64,000 bases of DNA from Polytrichum commune (GCA_950295325.1 OX485806.1:30258001-30322000); one strand, 5' to 3'; shown: positions 26,561 to 39,480, counted from the stretch's first letter. Translations and numbers: made by a program. Notes: a model not told the origin generated them from the sequence alone.

Positions 26561-27865
26561 TTCTTTCCCATCATAGAATATATATATATATATATACCAG
26601 TTGACAATTAGAGTATTCCATATTAGTACGAGTATTTTTCCAAGGCTTTGAGCCATTTTTGAGCCCTTGGAGAGGACCTTGAATTCACATGGAAGATCCC
26701 TTCTAGAAGTTAGTTGAAATGTATTATGTTGCTTGGTTTGTGGGCTCCAAATACCAATGAACCTATAAGGCACGCGTTCTAACTCAAAGAAATGAATGCA
26801 CATATAGCCCCCAAAGTTCATCGCCTTAATTATGAGGGATTTGAGATGCATGGGAATGGACAATAGCGATCAACATGAACAAGCGAGAACCAGGCTAAGT
26901 TAATCCTTCCAAGGATTCAAATCCCTTTCAATTTCAATGGATATGCTAAAAACAATAAAGTAAAGAAATTAAAATGATATTTATGGTAGATGTATTTTGA
27001 ATATTTAGATTTAAATGATCAAGAGTGGTATATTTGCTAAGACCACTTTTCAAAAGCTTATTATGTATGCATATATGAATAAAAAGTTTAGCATGACATT
27101 TATACAAGGGTTTATTTATAACCATGTGAACACATCTGCTATGAATGTGCTATGAGTGATTTGCAAGGGCTCAAGAATGCATCCCTTGGAGGCCACAAAT
27201 AACCATTAGTTTGAAATACGTTTGTAACCCTTCTCTTGATTTTGTGTCCCTAAATCTATATTGACCATCACTAGACATCATAAAAATAGTTTACTTGAAG
27301 TGTACAAACATATATGGTGTGGGTTAAGGTTGTGACAAACATGTTAGAGGGTCTAATTAAAAACTGAACCCCCATATGTTTATCTTTGATACTTTCAAAT
27401 TTAATCTTACCTTACTAATTTGAGATGTATGATATTAAATTTGGGGGTCAAAATTGCTTCAATCCCCAAACTCCTGAGGTTTTGAGCAATTTCAAATCTA
27501 ATATGAGAAGCTTGTCCGGTTCTCTAGGTAAGAGAACACTACTTCAAACAAAGTGTTTTTCTTTAAAGGATCGGTGCACAAATCTTCATGGTTGAAGCTT
27601 AGAATTAAGCTTACAACATTTATTTGGGCATTAGGAAAGAGTTAGATATCCCAAAAATGTAATTCAAAGTTTAGTATAAAGTTTTTCATTATATTAATTT
27701 GCATAAAAGTAGTGTATCTTGAAAATTTGCAAGGAACAAACTATCATACTATGTCGAAAACCATCATTTATGCCTATCCTTTGTTAATATCCCTTGTAGC
27801 CACTCTTGCTACACTACAAAATTGTGGTGTGCCTAACTTTGACAAGCCATTAAATATAAATAGCT

Positions 27866-27936
27866 GGCCTCTTTGTGGTAGGGGGTGGGCTCAACTTTGC
27901 GTCAAGTGTGAGCCCCACCCCCTACCACAAAGAGCC
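27866..27936. repeat. Near-perfect 28-bp hairpin
   Basis: Left arm 27866-27893 and right arm 27909-27936 are inverse copies apart from two single-base bulges, with a 15-base loop. The core is CTTTGTGGTAGGGGGTGGG. The stem would be very stable in RNA. It overlaps a 90-codon plus-strand ORF (27712-27984) for which I see no protein-family support. Confidence 0.8.
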
Positions 27937-28704
27937 AACCACATCAGAGTTACCCTTAACCTTCCAACTATTTTGGAAAGGTAAAGAAAGACCAAAAATG
28001 ATATCTTAAGCTGCCCTTAGAGTTTGCAATTAAAAATTTTGAGCTACAAGGGGTTCCTAACATTTTCACCAACAACTTAACTTACATGGCTGCCATGAAT
28101 CCTTTAATTTGGCCATGGGTTTGTGAGGTGAGCACAGATGTAGAAGTCAACATCTCCATTTGAAGTACAATTTGGATATGGGCCAAAAGCGTTCCGACAC
28201 CCATCTCACATTGAGAAACATTCCTAATTGACTCGACTCGTGACCATGTCTATGTTATTTTGGTCATCAGCCAGGCAGTAAAACAAAAGGTGCACTTCGT
28301 GCTGGTTGAGTTTCACTGGACCTGCCCTGTCCACAAAATTGCAAGGTCCACATACCTTTTGAATATGCATATTGTCTGCCCTGATTGGCCACATTCTCAC
28401 AGCATTAGAAATGTACTGAATTGTAAACTTTAGATCAGGAGAAGATGTTGCATTTCAAGGTAAGTGTCCTTCATTTGATTTACTCACCTTAAACGGACAC
28501 TCATATTTGAGTGGTATGTGGTTGGGTGTGAACCTAAGAATGGATACCAAAATGACGTGTGTCAAGAAGAGATTGAACTATGTGCTGCAAATTATTCATC
28601 GTCTTCATATTTTTCTTCGCCTCTTTTATGTTCCAGATTTCTTACCACATTTTGTAGCCCTTTTTCCTTGGGATAATATCCTTGGGACATCGGCATGACA
28701 TTTC

Positions 28705-29130
28705 CTTTGCATGACAAGGTCCGGAAAACTGTAGATTGGGTCTAAATTGCAACCTCCCACTGTGACACAACCATGACTATCCTATTAATACCCAATACCA
28801 ATTGGTAACAACTCACTGGTTCCATATGCTTTCCCATACGGACATTCAAATACTAGCCCACTTTGCACCCAACACCTTCAAGCCCCCTTCCCCATCTACT
28901 CACATCAACTTGGCATTTTTCTCGCATGACAAGGGCCAGAAGCCATAAAAAGGGCCCAAATTGTAGCCGCCCACTCTAACACAACCATGACTATCCTCTT
29001 AACACATGATACCAATTGGCAACCACTCATTGGCCCATTACACTCCCCCCATACATTCAAATACAATCCCACTTTCCATGCAACACCCTCAAACACCCCA
29101 CCACCGCCTCTCCAATTACCTCGGTCAAAT
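28705..29130. repeat. 214-bp tandem duplication
   Basis: ACAACCATGACTATCCT at 28767 recurs at 28981, and the surrounding sequence aligns for nearly the whole 214-base period, for example CATGACAAGG at 28705 and again 214-220 bases later. The copies differ at many positions, so the duplication is old. It lies at the left edge of the LINE remnant. Confidence 0.75.
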
Positions 29131-30640
29131 AGAGCCCCAAACCATGCCACCCATTTGCGTGCATCATTGGACCTCCATTCCCACCACCTTTAAAAAATCT
29201 ACTTCTACCCACACATCACCTCCACACCCGCTACCCACATACCATCCATAGTGCAAAAGGCTCCCCACCTACTTCCAACATGTAGTTGGGGAGAAACCCA
29301 AACACCAACCATCCTCACATTCACACCTCCACTCACCCCACCTCTCCCAACTTTTCCTCATGACCTCCCTCTTAAGTTCCCACTCCAACAAAGTTTATAC
29401 ATAAATGGGTCTATCTTTGAAGAAAACAAACATACCAAAGCGGGATACAAAGTATATGTTGCATACAACAACACCCAACTTGCCCTCCGCCTACCAGAGT
29501 GACAAAATATCCTTAGGTTAGAACTTATGACAGTACACAAAGCCACTTCATTACAACACCCCCACCTCACCACCTATGTCTTCACCAACACATTGTCTCA
29601 ATATACTTCTTAAGGAGCTACAACACTCCCCTAAGGCCCATAGACATCACCCCGAAAAAATTCTTCTAAATGACAACTTGCGACAAGTACAATCTCACCC
29701 CCACCCATTACATATACTCAAAGTCCAATCACACACCAACATTCAAGGCAACAATGTGGCTAACAACCTTGCTAAGTCTGGTGCTTAGGCACCCTTTGAC
29801 ACACTTGACGGAAATGCCATCTCCATTTATCATCCTTACCCCCATTACATGCATAGTAAAAACTTCTAGGAAGGGCCCATCTAATCCTTTGACATACAAC
29901 TTCCCCTCTTTACAAACAATGCCTCATTCAAGACATCGCCCCCTGTCACCTTGCCTTCCACAAATGAGCCAATAACACCTCACTAAACCACAATATTTCT
30001 AGCATTTTTTGGGCAACTCCACCATCCCAGACTCTCACATCACTAAAACACTCAAACTCCGCAATGCTCAATACATGGGAAATTGTCACAAACACCTAAT
30101 CTGGTCCAAAAATTCCCCTCCCCACTTTGCTAACTATGTCCCCCGAGGATGGCCCCACATTGACATTGGCCCCATGTCCTAGCCAACTACAACCACCCAT
30201 CCTTAAAGCCCTACCCATGGATAGACATAATAAAGGCCTCAAACACATCCAACAACTCCTACTCTCCCATCACCACACTAGATGAAAGTGCAATTTTAAT
30301 GATAAATCCTCCCTTGACAATCTCAACAATAATATGGTCCCACATTGGCTCCTCCCTTGCATATGCCTCTCTACCCCATGTTCCTGCCCAACCCGCCTTC
30401 AGCCAGACATTCCCTTCATAGCAGGCTATCAAACCCATGATCCATTTCCCACACGACCCACACGCAAACATCAAACTCCCATACAATGAATTTACCTATT
30501 GTCACGATTGTTTCCCATAAACAACCATACAATGGAAATTGACAAGTACACCCCATTGATTGCCACCATCGCCAATGGATGTTGGCAAATCCACCCACTT
30601 ATTGTTCTTACATCCAGCTAGCGAGGAGGAATCCACACTC
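28960..30640 (+). mobile_element. Decayed LINE (non-LTR retrotransposon) 3' part
   Basis: This is a strongly C-rich plus-strand block whose broken frames give, in order, a proline-rich stretch, an RNase H domain (about 29390-29790) and a C-terminal cysteine-bearing segment (LPCICLSTPCSCPTRLQPD near 30350-30410). RNase H placed after the reverse-transcriptase region occurs in several plant LINE clades. No reverse transcriptase is recognisable and many stops interrupt it. A 214-bp tandem duplication (about 28705-29130) lies at its left edge. The exact ends are uncertain. Confidence 0.65.
29390..29788 (+). pseudogene. LINE RNase H domain, frameshifted, catalytic residues altered
   Basis: The first part, in the frame of 29251-29502, reads SLYINGSIFEENKHTKAGYK, which corresponds to the TDGS...AGYG start of RNase H, with Asn in place of the first catalytic Asp. 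It continues with LRLPE, a stop, LRLELM (the catalytic Glu region) and VFTNTLSQY, where Asn replaces the Asp of the FTDS motif. A frameshift near 29600 moves to the frame of 29576-29788, ending LHILKVQSHTNIQGNNVANN, the classic HxGxxGNxxAD end of the domain with Asp changed to Asn. Enzymatically dead. Confidence 0.75.
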
Positions 30641-30779
30641 CCACCATCATAGCCCTTACTGATCGCTTCAAAAAATACAAATCTATCTATACACCATACA
30701 ATCTGCTCCCTCTCTGCCATCATTCCTAGCAAACATGAACTGGAAACCATCCCCCCATTCAAACCTAGCATAGTTCCTC

Positions 30780-31213
30780 CCAATACACCACCCCCCCCCC
30801 CCCAAACACACACACACAATCTCTCCTCCTTTACAAAAACTCCTACCTCCCCTCTAGGAAATTAGTTGGTTATATTTGCCCCAATCAGTTACATAGAGTC
30901 CATCACCCAAAGGTGGAAGTAGCACCCAAACAAAGTGATTCTCCATTCAATCTTGCCTCCATGGGAGGCCAACATTTCTATCCATCTATCTTAACCATTC
31001 TTGGTTCAATAAACAACATAATTGGGAGGACCTATTGAACATATATTGAGGAAAATGTGTGTTTGGGTGTGTGAATGGTTGTGGCATATACTAGATCCAA
31101 TTGGTACCCAAAAAATAAAGTATCCTTAAATACCCACACCCTATTGGCACCGTGGTACTAAAAATGTAAAATCCTCATTATAGACATTTGAGTGTATTAA
31201 GAAAAGACTATAC
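30780..31213. other. Region right of the LINE
   Basis: This begins with a C14 tract and a short CA repeat (30790-30815), followed by C-rich and then ordinary AT-rich sequence. No gene, RNA or clear repeat was identified. Confidence 0.3.
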
Positions 31214-31287
31214 CGCACTAGGAGGAAATTTGTCCATTCAATGAGTTGCTATGGATGGTTAGAGTGGACAAGTTTCCTCCTAGTGCC
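31214..31287. repeat. Short perfect-armed foldback
   Basis: GCACTAGGAGGAAATTTGTC (from 31215) is repeated inverted at 31264-31286 with one or two changes around a loop of about 25 bases. It could be a tiny MITE or a hairpin. Confidence 0.65.
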
Positions 31288-33300
31288 AATCCAACGATCT
31301 TCAGCACCTTAAGGCTAACCAACATATACATGTCTTCAAGTCAGTGCGAGGTCTCTTACTATGGTAGAGTTGCAAATTTTTAAGTTGCACAAGCTTGTGC
31401 AAATCAACTAGAAGGTATGTGGGCCTTTGTTAACAATAGATAGAAGTTACCTTTTTGAAATAACTACAAAGTAAAAGTAAATAGGTAGGGATAAGGGAAA
31501 GTAGCAAAAAGGGGATTAGGTAAGGATAAGAGAGAAGACGCTAAGGAAGAAGAACCATTGTTGAAGGTGTGGTTATGACTAAAAGTAGGGAGTTGAGGTA
31601 AGAGTGGAGAAAAGCACTTAAGTGTGGAGTGAACAATGTCAAGTGTGACCAATATTTGTGAAGGTTTTGGAAGTGGTTACCATTTTGAATAAAGGTATGG
31701 AGACGATTGTTGGAATTCTATAAGATGGTGGTTAATTTGCTTAGTTGAGGATGGTTGGACCGTTAGCATTGTTCTTGGATAAGTACGTATTGTTAGTGAT
31801 ACTAGGGACCTTGAGGGTTGGTTCAAGAGAGGTATTGTTAACACCTGATTATTGAGAGAATACTTGAGGTGTTAGAGGACAATATTCAATCAAAAGATTC
31901 AAATGTATAGGGTGGAACCAAGAACTCGAAGAGTAAAAAAGTTTGACTTTACAGGTGGGATATGGGGCATTTTGGGTTAACATGAACAACGGTAGTGGGA
32001 CAAGTAGTTGAGATGATGAAAGACTTAGGACTATCTAAAGAATGATGTTAGGAAGGTAGAAGATTTGAATGAATTGTGTGGCTACCTTAATAAAGATTGA
32101 GGATTACCATATTGGTAATGTAAGGTGTGGTTGGATAAGGTAATGTGAGAACTACCAACAAATCATAAGTAGAATAGTTGCTTTGGATATTTCTAGGTCA
32201 TATGAGGATCCGGTTCGGCGGGATACTTGAGGGAGGAGGTTAGACTACCGGTCATAGTACGATACTTGAGGGAGGAGGTAAGATTACCGGTCATGGTAAA
32301 ATAGCTGACGTCAACTACCGGAAAGATTCGTAACCAAGAACAGCGATCGAGCCAACAATACCAATGCTTGAGGAAGGATGCGATAGTATTGGTAGTAAGG
32401 CCCAACCAGGTAGAGAATATCCATATGGAGCATATAAGGTAACGGTAGTCCTAAGAGCAAGTGATAACCAGTAGATGCAGTAGCGGTAAAGTAAACCCAG
32501 TGGCGAACACATGGGAGATAATGCTCTCAAGAGTTGTGTCAGAATTGGTAGCACAAGAGAGTGATAAAAATGATAGAAGTGGTAAGAGTCAGGTAAGAAT
32601 ATCCGGATCTACCAGGGTTAGAATAAAAGATTCTTTAACAACCTTCATTTTTTCCTTTTTTTTTCTCTAAGACAAATGAGATTATCCTTATTTCATTGCA
32701 AATTAATTCATACAAGGCCACCGCGACCCATAAAGGAGAGAGGGGGAACTCTCTTGGGTCCACCCAATGGAACCACAAAATCCCAAGAAAGGTGGTCAAC
32801 CTAAGCATGATTGACTGAACCAAGATCAGGCGTCCAATTGTGCCACAAACTAGGATTTAAGTGAATAACAATGCATGTTCACTATGTCATTAACAATGCA
32901 TCCCAAAGTATAAATTTGCACAACCAATACATGCACACATTGCAAAACAAACTTTTTGAGGAAAATAACTAAAAACAATTTATAAAAAAATTCCCAAGAA
33001 TATAGACTTTGAGAAGCAATGTGGTCAAATAATCCCTCTAAATGTGTATTTTATCACCTAAAACATAGTGTGCACGCAACCAAAACGTGCTACAACAAGA
33101 GTGCACTCCACCTCTAGAAATATTGATTGTCATTTCTATGGTAGGGGCCACCGATAGAAGTGCACATATATACTTTCATTTCATTCTTAAATTATGAGTA
33201 GTCTACATTTACTTTAAAATATAATTCACGTGATCTTAGAATTCAACCTATGCTAGAGGTATGTGGGCCTCATGTGGTCCCTCTTCTACATCTAACGCCT
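31288..33300. other. Unidentified intergenic sequence
   Basis: This stretch is purine-rich on the plus strand between 31440 and 32600. It contains a two-copy 39-bp tandem repeat at about 32222-32300 (GATACTTGAGGGAGGAGG twice). Short ORFs on both strands show no family motif. The purine-rich part may be an old inverted retroelement, but nothing recognisable supports that. Confidence 0.3.
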
Positions 33301-33680
33301 AATTTTTGAATGATATATGGTGAGGCGTAAAGCTAAGAACGGACATTACAAAGACATGAATAGACATGTGATGAGGTTAGACTAATGTGCTCAGAATATA
33401 GACATCAATCCGAGTTCATAAGTTAACACCAATCAAAGGGTATGCGTGATCATTTGAAGGGATAATGAATCTTCACTTTGACCTCTTATAACTTTTACAT
33501 CTCAATCCGATCACGCTTCTGAAACTGAAAATGACAATGAGGTCTTTATGCTTCGCAATTGCTAATAGGATGGGAAGAACCCCGATATGATCCAACCCCC
33601 CAAATTGTACGCGGAGTTGGAAGTGTCCACAATAGGCCCACACACCTTACCATATACTCGTATTAGAAAGACATTAGCGC
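33300..33680. repeat. Dispersed repeat G, copy 1
   Basis: AAGAACGGACATTACAAAGA, TAGACATCA, GATCATTTGAAGG, CTTCACTTTGA, CGCAATTGCTA and GTTGGAAGTGTCC match 8630-8950 in the same order. A plus-strand ORF (33587-33901) overlaps its end but has no family signature. Confidence 0.6.
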
Positions 33681-33849
33681 CTAAGGTGGACCGAAAAATA
33701 ATTTATAATCTTTGTTTAGAGGAAAATAGTATCTTTATGCAAGGAAGCTCCACGCAAACAACGGTTGAAGAAAGAGAGAAATATGTTGGCGTGGATGAAG
33801 AACACTCTACCTTTATCACAGTTGCAAACTCGTATGCGAGCTCTATGAT

Positions 33850-34080
33850 GGGGGAGAACCGGCAGTCAATTACAGATGAACCGGTTGAGTTTGAGAAATA
33901 ACCGGCTGAAGTCCAAGACTGCAGGAAAATCACCGATTGTTTCAGAGGAATTCATAGAATACACCCCCATTCAAGAAAGGAAAACCGAAGGATGTCAACA
34001 ACATGTAAGCGGTCGGACTTGCAAACACCAGGATCTCCACCGATTATGCCCTAAAAATCTCCCCGATCACTGAACTGTTT
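33850..34080. repeat. Family E copy (reverse orientation)
   Basis: GGAGAACCGGCAGTCAATTA, AACCGGTTGAGTT, GGAAAATCACCGAT and GGATGTCAACAACATGTAA, then ATTATGCCCTAAAAATCTCC, are the inverse of the 47405 copy. Confidence 0.7.
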
Positions 34081-34256
34081 ACCGGAACTCGTGATAGGTA
34101 AACAAGTTAGGGCTTCAGGGTGTGCAGGAAACTTAAGTCTTGGGGTCCACATCCAACCATTACTTAGTCTTCAAATTTGCAAGCCCGTCCGCCCTGTTAA
34201 TCGCGATCCCACGTACGTAACAAGCATACCTTACTGAAGTATAGCTGTCATGCTGT

Positions 34257-34315
34257 TACTGCTGCTGCTGCATCTTCTGCATCTTCTTCTTCATCTTCTT
34301 CTTCTTCTTCGCACT
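34257..34315. repeat. CTG/CTT-type trinucleotide tract
   Basis: GCTGCTGCTGC changes into CTTCTTCTTC repeats. A short GGGCT repeat follows at 34483-34502. Confidence 0.85.
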
Positions 34316-34796
34316 TCTCCTCTGCAACCGGTCCTATTTTCTCTCAGTAACTGGCTCCAAAGGGCGTAGCCTCTCAGTGAGGCCGTAGTAATCACGGACA
34401 TAGATCTGGCAGCTGGCTATGGACATCACCCATCTGATGTATAGGTTTCCGACTACCACTGTAGAGGCTTTCTTCAGAGCTGGGCTGGGCTGGGCTGGGC
34501 TGATTACTGTTGGAGGTGACCTTGACTGTGGCCGTGAGTGATTGTTGTGTTCAGTTACAAGTTGTTGAAGCTGCAGTGGCATTGCATGGGCGGACTAGGA
34601 CAGCCATCTGGATAAGCAAGCTCCACTGACAAGGAAGGGATTGACTCCAGTTCCTCCTCTAGTACTTGCACGAGGTATATTAAGTGTTATGAGGTATGTG
34701 GGTGTCATTCGCTTTGTTGGGTCTGCCCGGCCCTGTGCGAAGACACCTAAGTTAGTGGCGGTCTTCGAGATGGGCCAAACGCTTGGCAGTCAATTG

Positions 34797-35425
34797 GGTG
34801 CAAGCACGACCAAGTGGACAACGCTTGAACGCAACGCACGTTTAAGTGACACTGATTCAAAACTATACACCGATTTTGAGTTTTGTGAAAGGAAAAATGT
34901 CGTACGTTTAAAATGAAATAAAAACCACATTGAAATACAAAGCGAAGCAACTTATGCTGACGAATGCTTTCTTGAAGAAGAGTCTACATGTTTTAGAAGA
35001 CGTTGGAAGTGGCGTGCAAGTAGGTGTGATCTTGAACGAGTAATTGCCTAGACTTTGTTTGAAATATGATAAAATTACATAAAGTTGATGTTTTTCTACA
35101 TTTTGTTTGTAATGTTGCAATCAAGTTTATAATGAGTTCAAGGGAATATGAAAACATCCAACTTCAAAAAATTTAAGGTCATCATGAAATTTACACCCAA
35201 AACCATATTTAGCCATTTGCTTTTGAACATTAGTTTTAATGACGAGTTTTGAAGATCTCATCTTGATATTTTATGTTTGAGTATTGAATATAATAATAGA
35301 GGTCACCATGAAAATAAATTCCAATTTAAACAACAAATTGCTATTACTTTCAGGTGTTTGACCCAAAAACATTATGGTTTTAATATACCAGAGCACTTTC
35401 TGGTACACTTGACCGTGCTTGCACC
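34797..35425. mobile_element. Family B inverted-repeat element, copy 2
   Basis: The 629-bp element has termini GGTGCAAGCACGACCAAGTG and, inverted, GGTGCAAGCACGGTCAAGTG. The interior aligns with copies 1 and 3 throughout, including the shared GTGATTCAAAACTATAC-type segment near the left end. CAATT occurs at both edges (left CAATTG, right CAATTA) and may be the target duplication or part of a longer inverted repeat. It is non-coding. Confidence 0.82.
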
Positions 35426-35910
35426 CAATTAAAACCAATCATGTACGTGATATGATTCGGAAGTGTTGATGTTAGTAACTCGTTCTTCAAGTGGAGTCTA
35501 GTTGCAAGTGAGTGTTGATTTCAAGTGGTCTCTAAAATGAGTCAAAGTTTGGCCTTGCTCATACCACCAACCAAAACTAGTCATGTGTGCAAGATAATAA
35601 GAGAAAAACTAGAACATTAGCAGACTCATGAAACAACCTAGTTGTATGTCCATGGTCATAGGGTGCCTTATGACCGTAGCAAAAAAATTAGGAAAACTAT
35701 CAGGTGTTTTTTGTGTGTACAAATTTTTTTCTAGGTTGGACGGGCATTGTTAAAAAAATTCTTGTATACCCAAGGGAAAAAATTCATTGCCCAAAAAAAA
35801 ATTGCCATATATGTGATGACACCAAAGGTTGGTGGGAAGGTTGCTATAGTAATACTGACCTAGAGCAACATCTCATAAGTGTTCGCACATTGGCACTGCT
35901 TGCAAAACCT

Positions 35911-36264
35911 CTAGATCAAGGAGGCCAATGGCATAGGCAACAATGTTGTAGGAACAATTAGGAGTCTCATACATCCACAATTTGATCGCACCTTTGATGG
36001 ACTCAATGTCAAATCGTAAGATGATAGGTGACCACCAATGACTGCATCGTCACCAAACACAATGCCATAATCATAATTGGCCATTGCAAAGGAGTGGGAG
36101 GAAGAAGGTGAGGGTAAGATGTGAGGCACCCCCTTCCCCCTTTCTAGTTTAAGTTGTGAAATATCACCTTTAACATTTGCAAGACCATAAATGCATAGTA
36201 TTTGAATTGGTCTACTGTAAGATGTATTACACATAGATTGCACCCTCTCAAGCACCAGAACCAC
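35911..36264 (-). pseudogene. Unidentified 117-codon frame, possibly a gene fragment
   Basis: An uninterrupted minus-strand frame. The protein has a plausible mixed composition (GLANVKGDISQLKLERGKG, then a Ser/Pro stretch, then FGDDAVIGGHLSSYDLT). No domain is recognised. Upstream and downstream continuations of the frame contain stops. It may be a decayed gene fragment or chance. Confidence 0.25.
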
Positions 36265-37280
36265 ATTTCCACATCCTAGAAAGATACACTTAAGCTTGTA
36301 GGAATCTTATAGGATACATGCGCTTGTAGAGGCAAACTCTTACTTCCAAAAATCATGATGAAGTTATCTCTTGAAGCTTCTTAAATGTCACAACATCTGA
36401 AGTAATCACACTAAGCTTAAATAATGCTTCAATGGGCATGTCAAGCATGATCTTTTACCCATAGAAAGGACAACAAATGCAAGAATAAAGGCATGTAGCC
36501 TAGGAAAATGATAAAAAAAAAGGGCTCGAAGATGCATGGAGAAAGAACCATACTTTCACAACATTTGCATCTTAGGAAGAATTCGAACAATCATAGAACG
36601 TTTCTGCAACTAACGTGTTCTTTGGCCATTGTAAAATTAAGCAATTTCTATATGACTTACATTTTGTTAGGCATGGTTGTCTAGCACGTCTTCATTGCCT
36701 CCCTCATGTTTCCATCATCAAGGAACTTATCTAGTCATGTCTTGCCCATCTCATCATCATTACTTCTCTCCATGTTTTAGATGGTGGAGATATAATGTCC
36801 CAAATCTTTGTCGTCCTCTCTAGTATAATTGCATGATGTTATTCATGAACTACTGGTATATAGCTCTATACCACCAGACCTTTTTATTGTTTACAACTTG
36901 CTATTGATCCCTTTTGTTTATTGTTTGCAGCCTATTATTGATCCTATTTTTTTACATGCCTACATATCAAGTCTAAGTATTTTCCAACCCAATAACATAA
37001 TTTGCTTCATGGGCTTTGTGTAGGTATCAAAAGGCAGGCGGCTATGCAATTATTTATGGCACCATCATAATTGTCATACTCGATCACTAACGTATGATAC
37101 CCCTATTGACTACCCTTACAACACCACAAATGATGGCACCATAACATAATCTTTATGGGTGTGGCTTGACCATACTTTCATTATGAAAATATCTTACCCA
37201 TAGGAACCATATAAATAATGTAAATTATGAAATTCTAAGTATCTCTCATAGCTTACATTCACTATAGGGTTGTAGACTAC

Positions 37281-38290
37281 TTGAGATATTTTCATGTTTT
37301 GCCCATCCTTTCACATTACCATTCTATTATCATACATTCATTTGTTCTAAGCCCCATCCAAAAAATTGCATGGAAATTAAGCCCCTTAAACCTTTCACTC
37401 TTACCATGTCTTCTTTTCAAGTTGTTCACCTTTCTTCCATGGTTGCCCACTCATGGCGATAGCCTCTTGTCCCAAGTCGACCAGGAGGATGGTGGTTCCC
37501 AAACTGACCAACTTGCCCATGTTTATGTAGAGTTGTTTTTGAAGACTTCCAATGTTTCCACCCCTCTAGATAGCACTGACGATGACAAAACTCTAGGACA
37601 TCCTGCTGACGGAATTGACATGGATACTGCCACTCTAGATTATAACCTTGCTTCTTGTAGCAATGATAATGACCTTTGTCTTGCTATTGGCACTTTTCTT
37701 CATCCAAACCATGAGTTCCCCATTCCTACTATGGTCTTAGAACACAATGATTGTCTTCTAGTTTTTGTCCCCACCTTCAGTGGGTGTGTGGGTGAGGTCA
37801 ACGAGGATTTGTTGTTAGGATCGTTTCATCTAGAATTGTAGACCATTGTGGTCTATCAAGATGTCATGGATCCCACTTGAAAATTTTCTGGCACAATGCC
37901 CATCCCAACCTCGCATGCAAATTACCATGGTGATAACATCTACATTCTCCTAGTTGGTACATAGCTCATGGCTAAATTGTGTTGCATTGTAGTTTTCAGG
38001 CTTACAATTTCCAATGGATACATGCTTTTTGAATATGCAAAAACTTTTGACAAAGATCTTCTATTCTCCACTGTTTGGTATCGCCAATTCCAAGACACCC
38101 TCTTAGTCCCATACACGGCCTCCGTCAACACCATTTGTGCCCAATCTTGATGCTGACAATGGGGTCATGCGAATCTTGACATTGGTAGAGATGTTGAAGG
38201 AGACGCAAATTTGTAGTTAAAAAACTTCATCAAAGACGTGAACTTTCATACCGTGCCTTGACAATTGGTCAAGATTTTGCCATATTATTC
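37281..38290 (+). pseudogene. Unidentified decayed coding frame
   Basis: An open 186-codon frame (37281-37841) continues in the same phase, through three stop codons, into the open frame 37968-38150, so about 870 bases look formerly coding. The stops are TAG, TGA and TAG. The protein has a hydrophobic start, an acidic, Ser/Asp-rich middle (STDDDKTLGH, DYNLASCSNDND) and an unplaced tail. A 16-base C tract at about 38313 ends this frame. I do not recognise the family; a retroelement gene is the likeliest source. Confidence 0.4.
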
Positions 38291-39019
38291 AACTGGGATG
38301 TCATGTTTGAGTCCCCCCCCCCCCCCCCTTGTACCACCTACCTATTGTTTCCATGAATCTATTGTCTGGTATGGAATGGCATTTTGATGGACATGTCCGG
38401 ACCGTCATCAAGATGAGCAATATGAAGAATGACCCCCAGGGAGTGCACTGTTCAAGTACTGTATTTATACACGTGGGTGCACAAAAAGGGTATTATTTAA
38501 AACAAGCATGTACAAAATATACGTACAAGAGACATATTGCTATTAAGCAAGAAGTAGATATACATGAGGCTATAGAAAAATATATGTAAAGTACGCATTT
38601 ACGCGTTTACGCGTTCAAGTCAGACCTGGACCAAGAATCATGTGTTTTTTCATCCACTAAGTAACGACTTTATAACTAAAAATCCATGATTTGATATTAT
38701 ACATATAATAAGGCCATATTTTTGCATTTCCAAACATTTGTACACATGTTATATACAATTTCTGTATTTGTTTTTGGACCCTTGTGTACGTATGGAAATG
38801 TATTTTGAAGCAATGAGATTTGTAAGTATATTGCTTGATTTTAGCAAAAATAAAATGTATACAGGGGTATTTTAATAAGGGGCATGCACGCACGTGATGC
38901 TTGGTTTTAATGAATAGTGCACTCCCTGAGGAATGACCACAACCTCATATGTGGCTTGTGTTGGTTGTAAAAGCCATTAGATTGCGCGTAGTCAATAAAA
39001 ATGTAATGGAAGAGGTGTC

Positions 39020-39480
39020 TTGAGATGTAGAAGATTTGACTTGAGGTATTTGAGAGGGTAAGACATATTTAAGTTGAAACATATATGATTTGATTGATTT
39101 GAATGTCTTAAGACTTTTCTTGAGGAATAGAAGATCTAACTTGAGGTATTTGAGACTGTAAGGCACATTTGAAGTGAAGGGTATCTTGTTTGATTGATTT
39201 GAATGTCTTAATATTTTTCTTGAGGAGTAGAAGATCTAACTTGAGGTATTTGAGACTGTAAGGCACATTTGAAGTGAAGGGTATCTTGTTTGATTGATTT
39301 GAATGTCTTAATATTTTTCTTGAGGAGTAGAAGATCTAACTTGAGGTATTTGAGACTGTAAGGCACATTTGAAGTGAAGGAGATCTTGTTTGATCGATTT
39401 GAATGTCTTAATATTTTTCTTGAGGTATAGAAGATCTAACTTGATATATTTTAGGTAAAGGAGATCTTATTTGAATGATT
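39020..39480. repeat. Exact 100-bp tandem array
   Basis: GATCTAACTTGAGGTATTTG starts at 39133, 39233 and 39333, a more diverged unit starts at 39033, and a truncated one at 39433, so the period is exactly 100 bases over four and a half units. The two middle units are nearly identical, indicating recent amplification. It lies just left of the A element and copia remnant. No coding potential. Confidence 0.9.
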
